Below are positions 1 through 6,048 of a DNA stretch of 9,129 nt, piece after piece. The stretch's first letter is position 1, and each line of letters starts with the position of its first letter. This DNA comes from Akkermansiaceae bacterium. GTDB taxonomy: Bacteria > Verrucomicrobiota > Verrucomicrobiia > Verrucomicrobiales > Akkermansiaceae. Made by a program: the position numbers and the translations under genes. The notes beneath the pieces are model-generated. The model was not told the DNA's origin, searched no databases, and was given only the letters and a program-made list of their open reading frames with translations. The stretch spans positions 1-9,129 of the forward strand of contig JALZWJ010000298.1 in the NCBI GenBank assembly GCA_023300065.1, written 5' to 3'.

Positions 1-1103
1 TCATAAATCGCAAGAATCGCCTCGGTATATCTCCGCGCCGGTAATCCCACAAATGAAAGTGGTGCCAAGTTTTGCTGAATCAGTGGCAAATTCGCAGCAA
101 GCCGGGAGGTCCGTTTATTGCCATCCTCAAATGCTTGCAGATACGGCAGGTGCACCATTAGAAAAAAACAACACTCCAAAGGATCAGAAATCGCCTCTGC
201 TTTTTCTAAGATCTGATCAAAGCATTCCTCAATGACCTGCGGTTTATTGACGGGATGAAACACACTCCCCCCAATCCCAACCGGGATATTCCGCAGGGCT
301 CCCTCAGTCGAGGGGTCAGCCATGAGGTCCTCAGTAAGAGCCGCATGTAGGTTCATGAAAGTATGGCGGTTAAAGCCGAGGGCATCTGGCTCTTCGACCA
401 TCATTTCAATCGCGGTCTTGTGATTAAAAATCATGATCGCCTCCCGCGCGCGGTGCGGCTCATCAGACTTCCCTTGCTCGAGGAGATAGTCGGTTTCCAA
501 AAGCGAGAAGGTGTTTCCTTCGAGCCGGCTGGAGTTCCAAGAAAGATCGATAATGAGACGGTCAAAAATCTGCCTCGCATGTGTTCCAGCCGGCAAGGTG
601 TCGTAGTGCTCATTGCGCCCAATCTTGATGAGCCGCTCGCGGAGCTCCAGTGGCAAGTAGTAGGTTTTGTTGGGCTGATACGAGTCTAGAAATTCGCGCC
701 GATAGCCGACCGATTTCCGGGTCTCTTGTGGAGCGCGGACAATGTTGACGACATCGCGGGCCACTTTGCTGTAGTCGGGCCCAGAGAGTTCGTCCTTGGC
801 GGAGGTGCTGGCGTTGGGAGGTTTGGGCTCTTGGGGAGCATTGTAGGGGATGGGGTCTTCCCTTAAAATAGAGTCTTGGGAGGGTCGGTTAAGTTGATAA
901 ACGTGAACAAATTTGTAGTAGGTCGCTCGCGCTCTCCCAAGCTTTTGAATATTCTGAGCCTCGGCAAGCTGCTGCAGCCGCCGCTGTAAAGTGCGGCGAG
1001 TCAATTCCCCCCCAAGCCGCTCAGAAATTTCGAGTAAAGAGCAGCCCTCTTTACCGAATTCTTTGATCACTTCTAAGATCTGTTCATCATTTACCTTCGA
1101 CAT
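1..1103 (-). CDS. Winged-helix/Fic-domain protein with Gln in place of the FIC catalytic His (3' end cut off)
   Basis: An open frame of 367 codons runs from the ATG at 1103-1101 to the left edge with no stop, so the C-terminus is missing. Residues about 5-63 form a winged-helix DNA-binding domain (helix pair, TRRTLQRRLQQL recognition helix, then a basic wing ending KLGRARATYYK). A Pro/Ser-rich linker follows (about 73-105). Residues about 145-367 are a Fic domain: S191-E195-G196 fits the class II inhibitory motif [ST]xxxE[GN], a flap segment lies near 271-287 (RNIPVGIGGSVFHPV), and the core reads QAFEDGNKRTSR at 323-334. Canonical FIC is HxFx[DE]GNGRxxR. Phe325, Asp327, Gly328, Asn329, Arg331 and Arg334 are kept, but the His is Gln323 and the second Gly is Lys330. 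Fic enzymes normally transfer AMP or another phosphate-containing group to protein hydroxyls, using the His as base. Loss of it suggests altered or absent transferase activity, so a regulatory role through DNA binding is plausible (inference). No Shine-Dalgarno is visible, and a palindrome overlaps the start codon. Confidence 0.9.
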   Translation of the reverse strand, partial: MSKVNDEQILEVIKEFGKEGCSLLEISERLGGELTRRTLQRRLQQLAEAQNIQKLGRARATYYKFVHVYQLNRPSQDSILREDPIPYNAPQEPKPPNASTSAKDELSGPDYSKVARDVVNIVRAPQETRKSVGYRREFLDSYQPNKTYYLPLELRERLIKIGRNEHYDTLPAGTHARQIFDRLIIDLSWNSSRLEGNTFSLLETDYLLEQGKSDEPHRAREAIMIFNHKTAIEMMVEEPDALGFNRHTFMNLHAALTEDLMADPSTEGALRNIPVGIGGSVFHPVNKPQVIEECFDQILEKAEAISDPLECCFFLMVHLPYLQAFEDGNKRTSRLAANLPLIQQNLAPLSFVGLPARRYTEAILAIY

Positions 1104-1124
1104 CGCGCCACATTCTGGCGTGAT
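1102..1124. promoter_or_regulatory. Inverted repeat 1, overlapping the fic-like start codon
   Basis: Arms ATCGCGCCA (1102-1110) and TGGCGTGAT (1116-1124) flank the 5-base spacer CATTC and match at 8 of 9 positions. It has the same layout as inverted repeat 2 (9-base arm, 5-base spacer, 9-base arm) and almost the same arms. Its position over the ATG of the winged-helix/Fic gene suits a repressor site for autoregulation. That function is inference. Confidence 0.6.
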
Positions 1125-1153
1125 ATTGGCGTAATACAAGGTTTTAAAGCATA

Positions 1154-1176
1154 ATCACGCCACTTTATGGCGTGAT
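1154..1176. promoter_or_regulatory. Inverted repeat 2 in the fic-like upstream region
   Basis: A perfect inverted repeat: arms ATCACGCCA (1154-1162) and TGGCGTGAT (1168-1176) with spacer CTTTA. Its centre (1165) is 52 bp from that of repeat 1 (1113), about five helical turns, so the two sites would face the same side of the DNA. An outer pair, TTTAAAGC (1143-1150) and GCTTTAAA (1192-1199), brackets it. It is likely an operator for a dimeric DNA-binding protein, with the adjacent winged-helix protein as first candidate. Confidence 0.65.
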
Positions 1177-1207
1177 ACTGATCTTAATGGCGCTTTAAAC
1201 GTTTTAT

Positions 1208-1235
1208 ATGGCGCAATATTTGAATATTGCGCCAT
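1208..1235. promoter_or_regulatory. Inverted repeat 3, a 28-bp near-continuous palindrome
   Basis: Perfect 13-base arms, ATGGCGCAATATT (1208-1220) and AATATTGCGCCAT (1223-1235), are separated by only TG. It shares the TGGCG/CGCCA core with repeats 1 and 2, but here the cores are at the outer ends and the middle is AT-rich. It lies between the divergent fic-like gene and the membrane-protein gene at 1348, so it could act on either. No U-tract follows on either strand, which argues against a terminator. Confidence 0.6.
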
Positions 1236-1347
1236 TCTATTGTCACGATCCAAACCAAATATCTAAGGGCGAAACCCACCCAGCTAGCGCGAAAAGATTC
1301 CTAACTCGGGAATTCCATTTCCCGCAGCCTTCCTTTAAATACGACCC

Positions 1348-1914
1348 ATGCAGCGCTTTCTCCCTTTCATTGTCTTTGTGATCGTCCTGGGCCTGGCCCG
1401 GATGCTGGGCTCTATGGCTCCGGAGAGCCTTGGCAATTTACAGCCGCTTGGCGCGCTCTTCTTTTGTGGCATGGCTCTCTTTGGCTGGCGTGGAATCATC
1501 CTTCCCGCAGTGGCTTGGCTCATGAGCTACCCGATGACGAGTATTGCTCAGGGTCACGATATGAGCGCTCAGATCTTGGTTCCTCTTGCTGGCTTCGCCG
1601 CGATGGTGGGCCTCGCTTCGTTCTTTAAAAACTCGCAACCTGGCCGGGTCTTCCTCGGTTCACTCGCTAGTGCGATCGCGTTCTATCTGATCACGAATAT
1701 CCTGAGCTGGGCGTTCGATCCACTCTACGCCCCGAAGTCACTCGCGACTCTCGGGCAGGCGCTCTGGACCGGACTCCCTCAGTTCGCCACTCCCACTTGG
1801 TTCTTTTTCCGTAACACGATGATTGCACAAGGGCTCTTTACCGCGGTCTTCCTCTTCGCGACCCACGCCGTGCCTGTCATCCACCAAAGGCGCTCCATCC
1901 AACACGCTTCCTGA
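1348..1914 (+). CDS. DUF6580-like multi-pass inner-membrane protein
   Basis: A 188-residue, very hydrophobic protein with five or six likely membrane segments (about residues 4-20, 34-46, 48-63, 76-92, 101-119 and 156-173). The layout matches DUF6580-type proteins as I remember them: an N-terminal 'NLQPLGALFFCGMALFG' segment (30-46), the hallmark 'ITNILSWAFDPLYAP' stretch (115-129, compare TNxxxW...lYp), and a final helix after a 'GLPQF' turn. The family has been described only as putative transport proteins, and I cannot name a substrate. It is read away from the fic-like gene across the shared palindrome-rich region and is followed directly by an intrinsic terminator, so it is probably monocistronic. 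No clear ribosome binding site precedes the ATG. The family call is from memory of its conserved features; the membrane nature is certain. Confidence 0.8.
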   Translation: MQRFLPFIVFVIVLGLARMLGSMAPESLGNLQPLGALFFCGMALFGWRGIILPAVAWLMSYPMTSIAQGHDMSAQILVPLAGFAAMVGLASFFKNSQPGRVFLGSLASAIAFYLITNILSWAFDPLYAPKSLATLGQALWTGLPQFATPTWFFFRNTMIAQGLFTAVFLFATHAVPVIHQRRSIQHAS

Positions 1915-1939
1915 AAGATCATTTCTTCATCACGAGTAA

Positions 1940-1976
1940 AAAAGGCGGGGAGTTAAGTCCCCGCCTTTTCTTTTTC
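1940..1976 (+). terminator. Rho-independent terminator after the DUF6580-like gene
   Basis: A perfect 10-bp GC-rich stem, AAAGGCGGGG (1941-1950) with CCCCGCCTTT (1959-1968), can extend by one A-T pair at each end around a short loop. It is followed by a T-rich tract (TTTTCTTTTT). It begins 25 bp after the stop codon of the upstream gene and ends 11 bp before the next start codon. Confidence 0.92.
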
Positions 1977-1987
1977 CTCATACCTCT

Positions 1988-2953
1988 ATGAAAATCATCC
2001 TCATTTTCCTAACTCTCCTTAACTCGGCACTGGGGCTGGCCCCACCCAAGAAGATCATCTTCCTGGCGGGTAGACCCTCTCACTCGTCTGGCGATCATGA
2101 ATTCCGCGCCGGTTCGCTTTTACTTGCGAACCGCCTCAACGCACAGAAAGATCTCCCTATCGAGGCGAGCGTCATCTCCGGCTGGCCGAAGGATGACAAG
2201 GTCCTAGAGAGCGCTTCTTCTATCGTAATCTACTGCGACTCTGACTCGATCCACCGTAAGCATTACGAGCGTCTCGTAGAGCTTTCTGAAGCTGGCACGG
2301 GACTCTTCTTCATGCACTACGGGGTCCATCCTAAGAAATCCGAGAACGGTGAAAAATACTACCTCCCCACGGTCGGCGGATACTTCAAAAACAAGCATAG
2401 CGTCAATCCACTCTGGGTCGCCGAGCTCGATGTCGCTTCAAATCATCCCATCCGCCGAGGGTGTGAAAAACCCGTCGCCGTCTTCGACGAATGGTATTAC
2501 GCACTCGATTTCTCAGAAAAATCTCAAGCTCTCGTCACCGCCATTCCCACCAAAGAGACGCTCATCACGACAAGCCTCTGGAACAAGAATGGCATCGAGG
2601 GCCTTGGCAAACCTCAACGCCTCATGTGGGGACTTGAACAAACCAACGGCACGCGCGGCGGCGGCTTCACCGGCGGCCACTACCATCGCAACTGGGCCAT
2701 CGAGGGCTTCCGGAAAGTCGTCCTCAACGCGATCGTATGGACCGCTGGACTAGAGGTCCCAGAAGGCGGAGTCAAATCCACCGATCCTGATGAGGAAGAG
2801 ATCAACGCGAACCTTGATCAAAAGAAGAACATAAAGCGCATCAAGCTCCCCCTAAAAACGAGCCTCGAATACTACGCCGAGACTCTCCGCGAGCGCACAA
2901 AAAGGAACAAGGCCAAGGCTGATAAAAAAAGTGCTAAAAAAGACTCCCAATAG
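1988..2953 (+). CDS. Secreted ThuA-domain (type 1 glutamine amidotransferase-like) protein
   Basis: A 321-residue protein with an N-terminal signal peptide (Lys2, hydrophobic 3-18, likely cleavage after LGLA). The ThuA-like fold fills about residues 20-255. It begins with the beta-strand KKIIFLAGRPSHSSGDHEF, where the nucleophile elbow of true glutamine amidotransferases would not be conserved. It then has SIVIYCDSDS (78-87), the family-typical 'GLFFMHYGVH' (105-114), the 'FDEWYYALDF' segment (166-175) and 'GGGFTGGHYHRNW' (224-236). ThuA proteins were named for trehalose utilisation; secreted versions are abundant in Verrucomicrobia and Planctomycetes and are usually linked to carbohydrate breakdown, but the reaction is not established. 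The C-terminal tail (about 265-321) is charged and Lys-rich after an acidic DPDEEE patch. The start follows a terminator by 11 bp, leaving little room for its own promoter. No Shine-Dalgarno is seen. Confidence 0.9.
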   Translation: MKIILIFLTLLNSALGLAPPKKIIFLAGRPSHSSGDHEFRAGSLLLANRLNAQKDLPIEASVISGWPKDDKVLESASSIVIYCDSDSIHRKHYERLVELSEAGTGLFFMHYGVHPKKSENGEKYYLPTVGGYFKNKHSVNPLWVAELDVASNHPIRRGCEKPVAVFDEWYYALDFSEKSQALVTAIPTKETLITTSLWNKNGIEGLGKPQRLMWGLEQTNGTRGGGFTGGHYHRNWAIEGFRKVVLNAIVWTAGLEVPEGGVKSTDPDEEEINANLDQKKNIKRIKLPLKTSLEYYAETLRERTKRNKAKADKKSAKKDSQ

Positions 2954-2991
2954 CTGAGCGCTAAAGACACACACCTCTAGATCAGAATACC

Positions 2992-3594
2992 TCAGTGCCT
3001 TCCGCTCTTCTTCCTCCAAAGAATCGAGCGCTCACGCCCCTCGCCTTCCCTCCCAGAAAAGGTCCGAGTCACTCCGTCTGACCACACCAGCTCAAAGCTC
3101 TCTCCAAAAAATCCCCGCAATTCCTCAAGGCTCACTTTAAACGGTGGCCCCTCCTCACCTTCATGGTCAGGATTCAGGAAAAAGATTCCTAAGAGGTGCC
3201 CCCCTTCTGGGATGAGCCGGGCCATCGCGGCGACGTAGTCCGCACGGCGTTCCACCGGAATGGCGCAAAAGCAGGTATGCTCGAAAACGAGGTCATAGCT
3301 TCCCGGCCATTGAAAGAGGTCGCCCTCTGTCCATGCTAGTTTCTCAGCCGGATAGTGTTTCTTAGCCCAAGCGATCGGCTCAGCGGCCAAATCTAGACCC
3401 AGCACTTCCGTCTCGGCGACAGAGTGGATCAAGGAAGCATCATGCCCCATCCCGCAGCCCGGCACTAATATACGCTCAGCATTCCCCACCAAGTCGTGAT
3501 GCGTAGACAATAAAAAAGGAAGCTCTGGATGAGCCTCCCCTTTGTCCCAATCTGTCTGGCCTGATTGGTAACGTGCGCTCCAATCGACAGACAT
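2992..3594 (-). CDS. TPMT-family class I SAM-dependent methyltransferase
   Basis: A 200-residue protein from the ATG at 3594-3592. A TTG lies one codon upstream, but ATG is preferred. The thiopurine S-methyltransferase family pattern is clear: N-terminal 'TDWDKGEAHPELPFLL' (14-29), SAM-binding glycine-rich loop 'LVPGCGMGHD' (43-52), acidic end of strand 2 at Asp68 in GLDLA, then 'YDLVFEHTCFCAIPVERRADY' in the active-site region (about 100-120; compare DYTFLCALPPE), 'PEGGHLLGIFF' and 'GPPFKVSLEEL'. Related bacterial enzymes methylate small thiols, halides or metalloid ions such as tellurite and selenite; the substrate here cannot be told. It starts 15 bp after the amidase stop codon, so the two are almost certainly co-transcribed. 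It converges on the ThuA-like gene across 38 bp with no clear terminator. Confidence 0.9.
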   Translation of the reverse strand: MSVDWSARYQSGQTDWDKGEAHPELPFLLSTHHDLVGNAERILVPGCGMGHDASLIHSVAETEVLGLDLAAEPIAWAKKHYPAEKLAWTEGDLFQWPGSYDLVFEHTCFCAIPVERRADYVAAMARLIPEGGHLLGIFFLNPDHEGEEGPPFKVSLEELRGFFGESFELVWSDGVTRTFSGREGEGRERSILWRKKSGRH

Positions 3595-3609
3595 CAAGAG
3601 TTGATGAAA

Positions 3610-4224
3610 TTAGTATGCTGTGCCGTTGCGACGCATATTCTTGTATTCGACGATGCCATTCACGATGCCATCGGCGATGCCTTCACGGTAGCGGCCCTCT
3701 TTTGTGCGACCACGCTCTGCAGAGTTGGAAACAAAGCCACCTTCCACAAGGATCGAAGGATTCTTGGCATGGCGGATCACGTAGTAGCGAGCGTATTTAA
3801 CACCGCGGTTTACCGCTTTGACTTCGCTAAGCATACCACGTTGCACGGCATCAGCGAGTGGCTGTGAGCGCTTGCTGCAGTAAAAGGTCTCAAGCCCAGA
3901 AACTGACTTCTTGGAGGTGAAATTGTAGTGAATGCTGACGAAAATGGAATTTGGGTAGCTATTACCGATCTTAGCACGGCCACCGAGGGTGACGAAGTGA
4001 TCACTGCGACGAGTCATCACCGTCTTGAAGCCTTTTTCCTTTAGCTTCTTTTCAACACGCATCGACGTATCAAGGGCGAGCCACTTCTCGTAGACTTTAC
4101 CGTATGCGCCACCGATGTCGCGGCCACCGTGGCCAGCATCGATCACGACTGTTTGAAAAGATCCTGCTGCTGATTGCAGAAGGGTTGCAGAGAAAAGGAC
4201 GAGGGAGGTGAGGAGGGATTTCAT
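3610..4224 (-). CDS. Secreted N-acetylmuramoyl-L-alanine amidase (Amidase_3)
   Basis: A 204-residue zinc amidase that cleaves the bond between MurNAc and the first L-Ala of the peptide stem in peptidoglycan. Residues 1 to about 21 are a signal peptide (Lys3, then LLTSLVLFSATLLQSAAG), placing it in the periplasm. The Amidase_3 catalytic domain fills the rest: 'VIDAGHGGRDIGG' with zinc ligand His32, 'VYEKWLAL' with ligand Glu46, 'SIHYN' with ligand His99, and 'ILVEGGFVSN' with catalytic Glu161. All expected active-site residues are present. There is no extra cell-wall-binding or AMIN domain, so the length is that of a bare catalytic domain. The short C-terminal tail ends NMRRNGTAY. The upstream gene also encodes a secreted protein (76-bp gap), and the methyltransferase follows within 15 bp. 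Likely roles are daughter-cell separation or wall turnover. Confidence 0.95.
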   Translation of the reverse strand: MKSLLTSLVLFSATLLQSAAGSFQTVVIDAGHGGRDIGGAYGKVYEKWLALDTSMRVEKKLKEKGFKTVMTRRSDHFVTLGGRAKIGNSYPNSIFVSIHYNFTSKKSVSGLETFYCSKRSQPLADAVQRGMLSEVKAVNRGVKYARYYVIRHAKNPSILVEGGFVSNSAERGRTKEGRYREGIADGIVNGIVEYKNMRRNGTAY

Positions 4225-4300
4225 GTGGATAGAAATGGGAGCTGAAAGAGACTCTAGAATATATTCAAAAAAAAGCGATCTTTTTTAATGGGGTCCAAAA

Positions 4301-5167
4301 TTACTTAGGCCTCTCAGAAGCACGACGGGCGGTCGGGGCCTTTTCACGCGCCTTTTTGGGATCGTAAGGAACAGCACCAGAAACGCCGATTTTGCCGTCA
4401 GAGAAAGGCACAAAGCGGGGCTGGCGTCCGCCAACTCGCTTATAATACTTGGTTCCTGTCAGTGACCCATCTTGGTTGACCGTGGCGTGCACAAATACCT
4501 CAGGGTTCGCAAGATACAGAACGTGGAGCTGATTTTTCCCATCGAGCGCCATTTTTGGCTCCACGAAGGAAAGATACTCACTGAGGCGGAAGGTCGAGAG
4601 AGCGTAACCTGTCGTAGTATCCATGACTTGAGCATAAATTGAGGTCTTCCGCCCATCGTTGAAGGTGATGACGTTATACTCACGCTTCGGCGCAGGGCTC
4701 TTTGGAACGCCAAAGGGCTGTTTGTAGATATTACTCCCTGCTCCAACCGTGAAGTGGCCGGAGTTCGAGGTGTAGCTGGTATCATCTAGCCCAGGCTGAC
4801 TGACGTGGGCCGTCACAGCGTAATTACTAATACGGGTCACGTTGAACATGCTGCTCAAGTTCACTCGGCGGGCCATGCTGCGGCCAGCTGGGATCACCGC
4901 TTTTTGAAAAACCTTATTATGCCGCTTCTGCATGCCGCGCCCAGACGCATCGCGCATGCTAAAATCAAGCCAACTATGGGCGATGCTGCCCTCAGATTGA
5001 CTCACTAAGTTTAGTGTCCGGCCACTCCGGTTCGTGATCGTCACAACTGCAGTCACCGGCTCATGAGCGAGGGATTGAGGGCGATCAATCTTGATGTCCA
5101 CACTCATCTGCCCAAAGCAGAGCGAGGTCGATAGCGCGACAAGGCAAAGAAGGAGGATAGGTTTCAT
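4301..5167 (-). CDS. Secreted protein of unknown function
   Basis: A 288-residue protein that I do not recognise. Residues 1-19 are a signal peptide (Lys2, hydrophobic ILLLCLVALSTSLCFG, then Gln20). No clear lipobox is seen, although Cys17 lies near the cleavage region. Residues about 22-142 look like an immunoglobulin-type beta sandwich: VDIKIDRP, then EPVTAVVTITNRSGRTLNL, 'VIPAGRS' and 'YAVTAHVSQPG' resemble bacterial proteins that wrap a 'rights and obligations of strands' motif around N/G turns. Residues about 163-270 form a second beta-rich part with repeated short strands (YNVITFNDGRKTSIYAQVMD, LHVLYLANPEVFVHATVNQDG), possibly incomplete beta-propeller-like repeats. The last 18 residues are basic and Ala/Arg-rich (KKAREKAPTARRASERPK). 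It sits between the metal-dependent repressor gene (81 bp upstream) and the amidase (76 bp downstream), both on the same strand, which suggests an envelope role. That is inference. Confidence 0.8.
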   Translation of the reverse strand: MKPILLLCLVALSTSLCFGQMSVDIKIDRPQSLAHEPVTAVVTITNRSGRTLNLVSQSEGSIAHSWLDFSMRDASGRGMQKRHNKVFQKAVIPAGRSMARRVNLSSMFNVTRISNYAVTAHVSQPGLDDTSYTSNSGHFTVGAGSNIYKQPFGVPKSPAPKREYNVITFNDGRKTSIYAQVMDTTTGYALSTFRLSEYLSFVEPKMALDGKNQLHVLYLANPEVFVHATVNQDGSLTGTKYYKRVGGRQPRFVPFSDGKIGVSGAVPYDPKKAREKAPTARRASERPK

Positions 5168-5248
5168 AGTCGTAGGAGCGATCAGCGAAGCGTTTCCCGC
5201 GTCAAAGGGGAAGGAAAATTTCCCTCACGCCTCGTTCGCCCCGAGAAA
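5168..5248. other. Intergenic gap upstream of the secreted unknown protein
   Basis: This 81-bp gap lies between the repressor gene and the secreted unknown. On the leftward strand it contains TTGACG (complement of 5200-5205), a possible -35 box for the secreted protein, but no matching -10 is evident. A short GGAAA/TTTCC symmetry lies to its right. No hairpin with a U-tract and no recognisable DtxR box was seen. Confidence 0.3.
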
Positions 5249-5914
5249 TTAAGGCATCACCACCAAAAGCGACTGAGCGGCAGGAAGGGAAATTTGGACA
5301 GGCTCGGGGCGGCCCGGAAGCTCCAGAGTAAGAGTGTCTGCCTCGGTGTTTCGCTCCGTGATGATCAGATCCGTTCCAGGCATCAAATCGAGGCCAGCCA
5401 GCCATTGTAGAAAAGAGGGCTGATCTTCACGAACTCTCTGTAAAGTATAAGAACCAAGTGGACAATCTGCCAGCACCACGGTGCCATCTGCCGTGATTTC
5501 ACCATCAGCCGTAGGGATGGGAGCTCCATGCGGATCATGAGTGGGATGGTTTAGCATCTCATCCATCCGCGTCAGCAAACGGTCAGAAATCACATGCTCT
5601 AAAACCTCCGCATCTTCATGCACTTCAGCCCAGTCTAATTTCATTACCTCCACGAGGAAGGTCTCCACCAACCGATGCCTCCGTAACACCAAAAGAGCAG
5701 CCTTTCTTCCGGCCTCATTCAAAAGCACGCCCCGTCTCGGAGTATAATCTACCAACCCCATCTTCTTGAGCTGGTTCATCATGGTAGTGGCGGTCCCAGG
5801 CGTTACTGAGATCCTTTCGGCGACTTGCCCGATTGGGACGAGTTCTGCCGCCTCACCTCGTCCCTGTAGGAACCAGATCGCTTTGAGATAATTTTCGACA
5901 GTGCTGGAGGGCAT
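5249..5914 (-). CDS. DtxR/MntR-family metal-dependent transcriptional repressor with FeoA-like domain
   Basis: A 221-residue regulator of the family that senses Fe(II) or Mn(II) and represses metal uptake genes. Residues 4-65 are the winged helix-turn-helix (TVENYLKAIWFLQ, then IGQVAERISVTPGTATTMMNQLKKMGLVDYTPRRGVLL). Residues about 66-125 are the metal-binding and dimer domain, with candidate ligands His80, Glu84, His99, Glu103, Glu106 and His107. These align with DtxR His79, Glu83, His98, Cys102, Glu105 and His106. Glu103 replaces the DtxR Cys as in MntR, while the N-terminal ligand position (Met10 of DtxR, Asp8 of MntR) is Asn8. Residues about 142-221 resemble the FeoA/SH3-like C-terminal domain (VVLADCPLGSYTLQRV ... 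GLDLMPGTDLIIT). Iron versus manganese cannot be decided. No metal transporter is adjacent, so targets lie elsewhere. An upstream terminator separates it from the HU gene. Confidence 0.92.
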   Translation of the reverse strand: MPSSTVENYLKAIWFLQGRGEAAELVPIGQVAERISVTPGTATTMMNQLKKMGLVDYTPRRGVLLNEAGRKAALLVLRRHRLVETFLVEVMKLDWAEVHEDAEVLEHVISDRLLTRMDEMLNHPTHDPHGAPIPTADGEITADGTVVLADCPLGSYTLQRVREDQPSFLQWLAGLDLMPGTDLIITERNTEADTLTLELPGRPEPVQISLPAAQSLLVVMP

Positions 5915-5970
5915 CAGAGAGGTGATTGATGTCAGAACCCTACGACTGACCCCACGAGATTGCGAGGGGA

Positions 5971-6006
5971 AACAAAAAGCCCGGTGACCACAAGGATCAC
6001 CGGGCT
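5971..6006 (-). terminator. Rho-independent terminator of the HU gene
   Basis: Read leftward, a 10-bp stem AGCCCGGTGA (complement of 5997-6006) pairs with TCACCGGGCT (complement of 5978-5987) around a 9-base loop. The loop can add a bulged CC-GG pair. It is followed by TTTTTGTT. It lies 43 bp beyond the HU stop codon and 57 bp before the repressor gene, so HU is probably transcribed alone. Confidence 0.9.
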
Positions 6007-6048
6007 GAATTATTCTTAAATAAGAAGTCTAAGGACCTGGGAGGGAGC

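Larger units (their letters stand above)
1104..1347. other. Divergent intergenic control region, AT-rich, with eight TGGCG/CGCCA cores
   Basis: This 244-bp region separates the leftward fic-like gene from the rightward membrane-protein gene and is the longest gap in the window. The left half (1104-1240) is AT-rich and holds three inverted repeats plus isolated TGGCG copies at 1127-1131 and 1188-1192, eight pentamer cores in total. The right half (1241-1347) has no such cores. It contains one small hairpin, CGGGAA (1307-1312) with TTCCCG (1319-1324), just before the membrane-protein gene. I could not assign convincing -35/-10 boxes for either gene. Confidence 0.6.

Noticed and set aside
363..689. 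A 108-codon rightward open frame
   Set aside because: It lies antisense to the well-supported Fic-domain coding frame and shows no family features.
1208..1235. The third palindrome as a transcription terminator
   Set aside because: The stem is AT-rich in the middle, the loop of two bases is too tight, and no T-tract follows on either strand.
2349..2753. A 134-codon Ser/Thr/Ala-rich rightward open frame
   Set aside because: It sits inside the ThuA-like gene in another frame and has low-complexity composition.
2954..2991. Possible bidirectional terminator between the convergent ThuA-like and methyltransferase genes
   Set aside because: No stem with a T-tract is seen; CTGAG and CTCAG are too far apart and too short.
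3595..3597. TTG start one codon before the methyltransferase ATG
   Set aside because: It is possible, but the adjacent ATG at 3594 is the simpler choice and no ribosome binding site favours TTG.
4268..4287. A-run and T-run symmetry between the amidase and the secreted unknown
   Set aside because: Only A/T pairs with no GC stem, so it is not a convincing terminator or operator.
5915..5970. DtxR/IdeR-type operator upstream of the repressor gene for autoregulation
   Set aside because: I looked for a TTAGGTTAGSCTAACCTAA-like palindrome and found no reasonable match.
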